A DNA stretch of 64,000 bases from the NCBI GenBank assembly GCA_029261135.1, contig JAJDBX010000045.1, positions 42,993 through 106,992 of the forward strand. The letters run 5' to 3'. Both the position numbers and the translations under genes were made by a program. The notes beneath the pieces are model-generated. The model had not been told where the DNA came from, did not search any database, and worked only from the letters and a program-made list of their open reading frames with translations. The stretch's first letter is position 1. Every line of letters starts with the position of its first letter. Source of the DNA: Nitrospirota bacterium (GTDB lineage Bacteria; Nitrospirota; Nitrospiria; SBBL01; JAADHI01). Shown piece after piece: positions 59,201-64,000 of the stretch.

Positions 59201-59669
59201 CTGTTGCGATTAAAGGATTACTGCTGTTGTAACTGGTGCCGCTAGTGCCCAGGCTAAGGTTTTGGGAGGTGCCGTCCGCGAATTGTCCTGTCACCGTTAA
59301 AGGGGTCGTGGCACCCACGGCCGTAAGATTGAAGAGGCCAGAGCTGACGGTAAGGGATTGCGGAACGGGGGAAACCACGCCTAGGGGGATATCTCCCACA
59401 ACAATCACCCCATTGGCAGGGACGTTAAAGAAGCCCGACTGACCGGAGACGGTTAGACCATTTTGCACGCAGGTGGCTCGGGCGCGTACCTGGCCAAAAT
59501 TTGCGGGGGTATTCGGGATGGCGTAGGTCCCATCCGGTTTCACTTGCGCGGTGCGGTTGAGGACACTGACGACACAGTTTTCATCCAATACGGTCTGTGC
59601 TTGGGCAACGGGAAGCGCAGAGAAAAGGACGATTCCGATTAGAAAAGCTGCTACTCGTTTTGTCCACAT
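56268..59669 (-). CDS. Large secreted multidomain protein: Big2-like Ig, TSP3-like Ca repeats, LVIVD repeats, LamG
   Basis: DTDGDGIPDDIELFNGLDPNNP.. TSP3 units; YAYVAAGSAGLQVVDIRDKINPKI LVIVD units; C-terminal GLVSRWSAEGDATDRIASNHGTL...LTLETWVKI LamG. Confidence 0.85.
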   Translation of the reverse strand: MWTKRVAAFLIGIVLFSALPVAQAQTVLDENCVVSVLNRTAQVKPDGTYAIPNTPANFGQVRARATCVQNGLTVSGQSGFFNVPANGVIVVGDIPLGVVSPVPQSLTVSSGLFNLTAVGATTPLTVTGQFADGTSQNLSLGTSGTSYNSSNPLIATVSADGLVTAGSSGTVMLSATNDGTLGMTRLQVILSVDTDGDGIPDDIELFNGLDPNNPIDALEDPDKDGLTNREELIDFGTNHQNPDTDGDGIKDGEEVILGTDGFITDPLLADTDGDGLRDGLEIQTGSDPTVNTSFNLASALLSIAVSPPSFTITYNTIVGEASEQLSVTGNLMDGTTIDLTATQQGSNYNSSDVTICSFGVTSGQVFSGSVGSCTITVSNNGFTATSIGIIQSFAPRSLSTLPIPGYANDVDVDGSYAYVAAGSAGLQVVDIRDKINPKIIASLDTPGIAIDVKVAGNFAYIADGSSGLQIIDVTNPMLPVSAGSVDTLGVAQALVVSGTRAYVADGAGGLVIIDIANQNMTQVTSTEGTAKGVAVSADLNYILVTVDDPGVSAVKVIDISDENNPLMTGTVLIPGTAKDLVVQGTYAYVAAFLGGFQIVDFSTPAIPQIVGGIPLTETTGIAPRDVGVPGSFALFAEQLFVNSTPIVNIDNPFNPVLRDTLFSSLSGTHGGTGIAVTQEFVYVTEANDSVADDFRADPVIGVTTRLFIGQYLAIEDKAGLPPTIQITSPLLGETLYHGAAQLIEVDAADDVAVVSVDFIVDGSVVFTDTAAPYEYVLNIPTNIAALTIGATTIDFGGNMGVASDIQYNVTPDPGTTVVGNVVDDVGLPAQGASVTTRNGLSGSTAMDGTFSISGEPTIFGDIQVTTSFTTTDLRTLEGTSASVPPVVGGATDVGQIQVGLCVPPISGLVSRWSAEGDATDRIASNHGTLFNDVAFAPGVVGQAFSFDGDLDGDFDVIVVNDATSLDITGPLTLETWVKINAFPLPADFSSAIVWKGNSLGQSASSPYAMLLLPDGTVEGILGHGTGGFDDLLSTTVLPLNTFAHIALVATGLQADAQFRLYINGQLDASVTQTFDPHNTISTLQFGSISQLFNGNVTFDGLIDEIALYNVALTPQQILDSYNSGLSGSGLCGP

Positions 59670-59691
59670 CTTAAACTCCGCTTTTAATCTT

Positions 59692-61566
59692 TTATTTGCG
59701 TGCCAAGGTCTCAGGTGATTGTTCCTTGAGTGCTTCGTTAATCACTTTTCTAAAGGTCTTGATGTCTGGCACGCCATCAATCTTTTTTCCGTTGACCAAG
59801 AGTGTCGGCACGCCGCGCACATCGTTCTGCAGGCCCGCTGCGCGGTCTTGCTTGAGTACTTTTTCAAAGGTTTTTTTCTCTAGTGCAAGGGCAAAGGCGC
59901 TTTCATCCAGTTTGAGTTTACGGGCATAGGCCATGAGTTGTGGTTTTTTGGGCGTACTTCTTTTGCCTAAAATCAGCGTTTGCATCTCCCAATACTTGCC
60001 TTGTTTTCCTGCGGCCAAGGCCGCTTGATGCACTAAGGGGGCATCGGGATGGAAGGATTGGGGGAAATGCCGAATCCCGATTAAAACATTCTCCGCATAA
60101 AGGGGTTGAATGGCTTTCAGTAGATTGATGATTTTTGATGACAAGGGGCTGGCGAGGTCGATAAAGGCCTCGACCTGCACGGGGGCTTTGCTTGAGCCTA
60201 AAGAAGAGAGCACTGAAGGTGGTGCTAAGACGACGGGTGCAGTTGCAGCCATGGCGGACTTTGCGGGCACGGAGCGAAGCTGTTTTTCAATAATAGCCAC
60301 AAAATCGGAGACCGGACGCGCGCCGGAAAGGCGCTGACCATTCACAAAAAAGGCGGGCGTGCCGCTCACCCCAAGTTCCCGGCCTTCTTCTATATCTTGT
60401 TCAATGGTCGCCTTAAACCGCCCGCTATCTAAATCGGCCGTGAACTTTTCGACATCCAGGCCCAAGTCTTTGGCGTGTTTGATGAGGTGTTCGCGCTTCA
60501 TCGTTTTTTGTCTTAAAAAAATCCGGTCATGCATTTCCCAAAATTTCCCCTGCTCCCCTGCGGCCAGGGCCGCTTCGTGCGCCAAGGGGGCGTCTGTATG
60601 AAAAGGCAAAGGAAAATGCTTGAAGGCCCAGCGGATTTTACCGGGGTATTTTTTTATCACTTGTTCAAGCGTCGGCAACACGCGGTTGCAGAAGGGACAC
60701 TGAAAATCAGAAAATTCTACAATCTCAATCGGAGCCACTTCGGGGCCTTTCACGTGCGCGCCTTCTGTGTTCACTTGTACGATGCTGGGGGCTTGGGAAG
60801 GCCGATTGGGTCTCGCTTGCGTCACTGGCGGCGGGGGTGCCAAGCCCAGTGCCACATCGATAATTTGTTTAAAGTCTTTTACTGAGCGCGCGCCCACTAA
60901 TTTTTGGCCGTTGATGAAAAAGGTGGGAGCAAAGGTCACGCCAAAGCCTTTAGCTTCCTGCATGTCGTTGAGTACTTTGTCTCTGTAGCGATGTGCCTCA
61001 AGAGATTTAGAAAAAAGATCGGTATCGAGTTTCAAATCTTTGGCATAATTGACAAGCACCGCTTGGCTGATCTCTCCTTTGTGTGAAGACAAGCGGACTA
61101 GCATGGCTTGGAATTTCCCCTGAGCCGCTGCGGCCAACACCGCCTCGTGGCCGATGACGGCGTCCAAACGAATGGCTGAGGGGTAGTGCTTGTACATAAT
61201 CCGAATCTCATCGGGGTAGGCTTCCATCACTTGATTTAAGATGGCGTTTGCTTTGGCACAGGGCGGACATTGTAAATCGGTGTAGGCAATGATGGTCACC
61301 GTCGCGTGGTCGGAGCCTTTGGCTAAGGTTAGGAAAGGAAGTGTTTCAGGTATTTCAGGGGCAGCAACAAGCTGTACTTTTTTTGTCGGAGCCGGATTCG
61401 TGATTTGGACAAGCTGGTTCACTTTTTCGTCCTTGCAGCCTATTCCAGAGATGTCGCAGCTCTCACCTTCGGCTTGAGCGGAAACGGCATACACTAGAAA
61501 AATAGACCATAAAATAACTACCATTAAGTTCTTCACTATTGCCCCCTCAGCATAGTTTTTGTTCAC
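59692..61566 (-). CDS. Triple DsbA-like thioredoxin-fold protein
   Basis: Three DsbA units: TDLQCPPCAKAN...APTFFING; SDFQCPFCNRVL...GTPAFFVNG; IDLASPLSSKII...GVPTLLVNG (no Cys). Confidence 0.9.
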   Translation of the reverse strand: MNKNYAEGAIVKNLMVVILWSIFLVYAVSAQAEGESCDISGIGCKDEKVNQLVQITNPAPTKKVQLVAAPEIPETLPFLTLAKGSDHATVTIIAYTDLQCPPCAKANAILNQVMEAYPDEIRIMYKHYPSAIRLDAVIGHEAVLAAAAQGKFQAMLVRLSSHKGEISQAVLVNYAKDLKLDTDLFSKSLEAHRYRDKVLNDMQEAKGFGVTFAPTFFINGQKLVGARSVKDFKQIIDVALGLAPPPPVTQARPNRPSQAPSIVQVNTEGAHVKGPEVAPIEIVEFSDFQCPFCNRVLPTLEQVIKKYPGKIRWAFKHFPLPFHTDAPLAHEAALAAGEQGKFWEMHDRIFLRQKTMKREHLIKHAKDLGLDVEKFTADLDSGRFKATIEQDIEEGRELGVSGTPAFFVNGQRLSGARPVSDFVAIIEKQLRSVPAKSAMAATAPVVLAPPSVLSSLGSSKAPVQVEAFIDLASPLSSKIINLLKAIQPLYAENVLIGIRHFPQSFHPDAPLVHQAALAAGKQGKYWEMQTLILGKRSTPKKPQLMAYARKLKLDESAFALALEKKTFEKVLKQDRAAGLQNDVRGVPTLLVNGKKIDGVPDIKTFRKVINEALKEQSPETLARK

Positions 61567-61586
61567 ACATATTCAAGACTTAATTG

Positions 61587-62783
61587 CTATTTTTGAATAA
61601 ATTTGATTACACCAACTTTATTGTTAGTTTGTCGATTGTCATTCTGACTTATTACAGAGGTAAGAATAAAAAATTCATTGGCATTAGAGAGGAGAGCATT
61701 ACTGTCAAAATTCCATGGGTTCATTGTTTTAGGATCAAATTTATCAACATAACTCCATACCAGCTTGCCCTGATTATCAATCCTTGCAACCCAAAGCCTC
61801 CCTCGATTAGAACCCGTTACAATATAACCACTTGATGGCACCCTCTCAATTTTAAACTTTGCAAAACCTGGGTTCACAGTAAGCACTTGAGTTTCCCACA
61901 ATATATTAAGGTCGGAACTCATTGCCCGGACCCAGATATCTTGACTCGTCGACTCACTCTTATCATAGACAACGACATAGCTATTATTGTGGCCTTTCGT
62001 GACATTCCCATGTCTCCCCGGAAAAGATATTTCCTTTAGTTTTTTCCCATTATCATTTATTTTAGAGATCAGCATATCGGAAGACCAAATACCTTTTTTG
62101 TCAGATAATCCAAAATTTCCAATTAGCAAAGTTCTCCCTTCACCGATGGAAATTCCATCTGTAAAGAAGTCGGTCTTCCCATAGTCGATAATTTTATCCC
62201 ATAGAATCTTCCCAGAAATGTCTGTTTTCAAGAGATACGCATTATCTCTATTACGACCAATCAGAAGAAGGTTGCCGTCTCGCATTGCCACAATCTTATT
62301 CAACACAATATGACTGCCTTGCTTCAAAAACTCTTTGATGAAAATAGTTTTTCCATTTTTCCCGATCCTAACAAGTGAAGGTTGGTCTATTTCAAATTCA
62401 ATGATTAATATTAAATCGCCGTTATCAAGTTCAGAGATATCCTTCACATATGAATATCCACTTCTTAACTGTCTATCCCCTCGAGGATTTTTGATTTCAA
62501 TCTCTTTCGTTTTTTCTCCACTTTGATTCACTTCCCAAATCCAAAACTTTCCAGACTTCCCTGATATGCCCGCTAATGTTGATATCCCCGCTACAAATAA
62601 TCTTCCATTTTGTTTCGATAAGACCATCGCGTTGGATCTCTGTTGTAAGTGGTCATCCCCAAGCCGACGCTCCCATTTTATTCCAGGCAATTCTTTATTG
62701 GTCACAGAAAAGCTAAACGAAGCGTTAAATAGTTGGAGAAAGAAAACCCATAGAAAATATTTTAAAAACAAACCCGATTTCAA
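61587..62783 (-). CDS. Secreted beta-propeller-like protein
   Basis: Signal peptide; repetitive 'GKNGK.. / DISGKILWDKI / DNQGKLVWSYVD' blades. Confidence 0.6.
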   Translation of the reverse strand: MKSGLFLKYFLWVFFLQLFNASFSFSVTNKELPGIKWERRLGDDHLQQRSNAMVLSKQNGRLFVAGISTLAGISGKSGKFWIWEVNQSGEKTKEIEIKNPRGDRQLRSGYSYVKDISELDNGDLILIIEFEIDQPSLVRIGKNGKTIFIKEFLKQGSHIVLNKIVAMRDGNLLLIGRNRDNAYLLKTDISGKILWDKIIDYGKTDFFTDGISIGEGRTLLIGNFGLSDKKGIWSSDMLISKINDNGKKLKEISFPGRHGNVTKGHNNSYVVVYDKSESTSQDIWVRAMSSDLNILWETQVLTVNPGFAKFKIERVPSSGYIVTGSNRGRLWVARIDNQGKLVWSYVDKFDPKTMNPWNFDSNALLSNANEFFILTSVISQNDNRQTNNKVGVIKFIQK

Positions 62784-62828
62784 TTGTTGCCTCCTCCGAT
62801 TAAAATTATTAGTTTTAAAAACTTCCCA

Positions 62829-63272
62829 TTAATCTGATTCTGTTCTATAGGTATATAGTAGGAATATTATTCTGCCCAAATAATACCCAATTAGCATCGA
62901 TGCACCCGCATAAAGCGGAGAAAAAACAATGCCAAAATTAACACCACCTGTTGTTTGAGGTATATTGTTTGAAAATCCCACTGCAAGGGCTACAATAAAA
63001 GCCCCAATAACACCTCCAACTCGCTTATTTTTTTCTAAAAGCTCTACCTTGATATTTATGATATTTTCCTTAATCAAGGACACCAGTACAATAAACGGAA
63101 CCGTAGACCAGATACAAATGCCTAATGTGAAAAGTGGAGCCTGAAGTAATGCATCTAATGTATCTCTATATTGCCGTCCAGGAAACATTAAAGGAACAAC
63201 TACTCTTGGAATAATTGGAATCAAAAACCCAGCTAGAACGATCGTAAATAAGTAAAGATTCCTCTTTTTCAC
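62829..63272 (-). CDS. Small polytopic membrane protein
   Basis: 147 aa with about 4 hydrophobic segments. Confidence 0.55.
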   Translation of the reverse strand: MKKRNLYLFTIVLAGFLIPIIPRVVVPLMFPGRQYRDTLDALLQAPLFTLGICIWSTVPFIVLVSLIKENIINIKVELLEKNKRVGGVIGAFIVALAVGFSNNIPQTTGGVNFGIVFSPLYAGASMLIGYYLGRIIFLLYTYRTESD

Positions 63273-63301
63273 TTTTTTCCCTGTTTTTTATGAATTGTTG
63301 A

Positions 63302-64000
63302 TCACGGGCAGCATTGACATTTATTCTTTTGTGCAGGTTCATAGAATACGCTAGGTGAAATAAGGTTTATTACATCAGAAAAAAAATCTTCATTAAGAAT
63401 GCAATTCGCCCTACATATGGAATTACTGATAGCATTGCAGGTTCCTTGCCATCCTTGGGAAAGAGTTAAATCACATGACGTTTTACTATTGCCTCCACAA
63501 GTGTCATAGCAAATATCATGATCATTACAAGAATCTGTAAAGATCCCAATTGCACCAGCTAAACAATTCTCGCTGCCAAGTAGCAATGGAAGGATAGGTC
63601 CATCACCAGGAAGGGCGGTGCAGCCATTCGGGACATCCGGCGGAGAATTTTGTGCCCGATTAGGACATAAACTTAAATCTGTTATTGGAAATTTCTGTTG
63701 AATACCAGCCGCTTCACAGCATTGGTTCTGTGTATCCGTAACACTACCTTGACAGCACCCGCCATTTGGAACCTGCGGCACATCATCATTGTTAGCTACG
63801 GAGTCGCAAGTATCGGCTGAGCAACCGCATTGATCGATTTGACCAGTCTCCAACTGACAATTACCCACAATCTCATCACATTGTTCAAAATTTGAGTTAC
63901 AAGTCGTGACACACTCACCACCACAGGTATTTCCGACAGGAGTATTACACGCATCCCCACCCTCACATGCCTTCGCACAACACCCCGTTTCCTGCGGATT
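63302..64000 (-). CDS. Cys-rich secreted protein with group XII-like phospholipase A2 domain, 5' truncated by window edge
   Basis: The frame stays open to the window end: NPQETGCCAKACEGGDACNTPVGNTCGGECVTTCNSNFEQC...; PLA2 motif DSCNDHDICYDTCGGNSKTSCD. Confidence 0.75.
   Translation of the reverse strand, partial: NPQETGCCAKACEGGDACNTPVGNTCGGECVTTCNSNFEQCDEIVGNCQLETGQIDQCGCSADTCDSVANNDDVPQVPNGGCCQGSVTDTQNQCCEAAGIQQKFPITDLSLCPNRAQNSPPDVPNGCTALPGDGPILPLLLGSENCLAGAIGIFTDSCNDHDICYDTCGGNSKTSCDLTLSQGWQGTCNAISNSICRANCILNEDFFSDVINLISPSVFYEPAQKNKCQCCP

Noticed and set aside
1-64000. tRNA or rRNA genes
   Set aside because: No rRNA segments and no convincing tRNA cloverleaf or TPsiC arm (GGTTCGANTCC) seen by eye; tRNAscan-SE would be needed to confirm.

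Overview
The window is a chromosomal segment of a Gram-negative, didermic bacterium. I make no firm taxon call; the gene content is loosely reminiscent of Nitrospirota-type genomes. It is mostly coding, with a decayed mobile-element zone around 35-38.2 kb and smaller relics elsewhere.

Main loci, left to right: (i) the 3' end of a DNA methyltransferase convergent with a putative type II restriction enzyme; (ii) an MFS-type carrier, pfkA, mtnA and a DEAD-box helicase; (iii) a lipoprotein with twelve 27-aa Ca-loop repeats; (iv) a metal-uptake operon (His-rich OM protein, A-I-type SBP, NikR, ABC ATPase, permease); (v) a TamA/TamB-like pair with about 7 POTRA repeats; (vi) an aminotransferase + LuxC pair, and LuxE downstream of a 2-oxoacid dehydrogenase E1a/E1b/E2 operon; (vii) an NtrB/NtrC-type two-component pair; (viii) an MshEN - TM - 14x WD40 fusion protein; (ix) a fused cytochrome-porin (Cyc2-like) operon; (x) two PAS-GGDEF(-EAL) proteins; (xi) pgl and a frameshifted glucokinase; (xii) peroxiredoxin and SulP; (xiii) a secreted-protein gene series including a triple-DsbA protein and a Cys-rich group XII-like phospholipase A2 running off the right edge.

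Notable fine-scale signals are a 7-bp tandem triplication that frameshifts glk, a one-base T-run frameshift in the GGDEF-EAL gene, and an orphan type I-E-like CRISPR repeat. There are also two 62-bp IS5-type end relics at TTAG sites, a decayed IS1595-type transposase, a 162-bp element with 18-bp terminal inverted repeats and nested hairpins, and a predicted leaderless promoter for mtnA. All assignments come from reading sequence and motifs; no database search was run.
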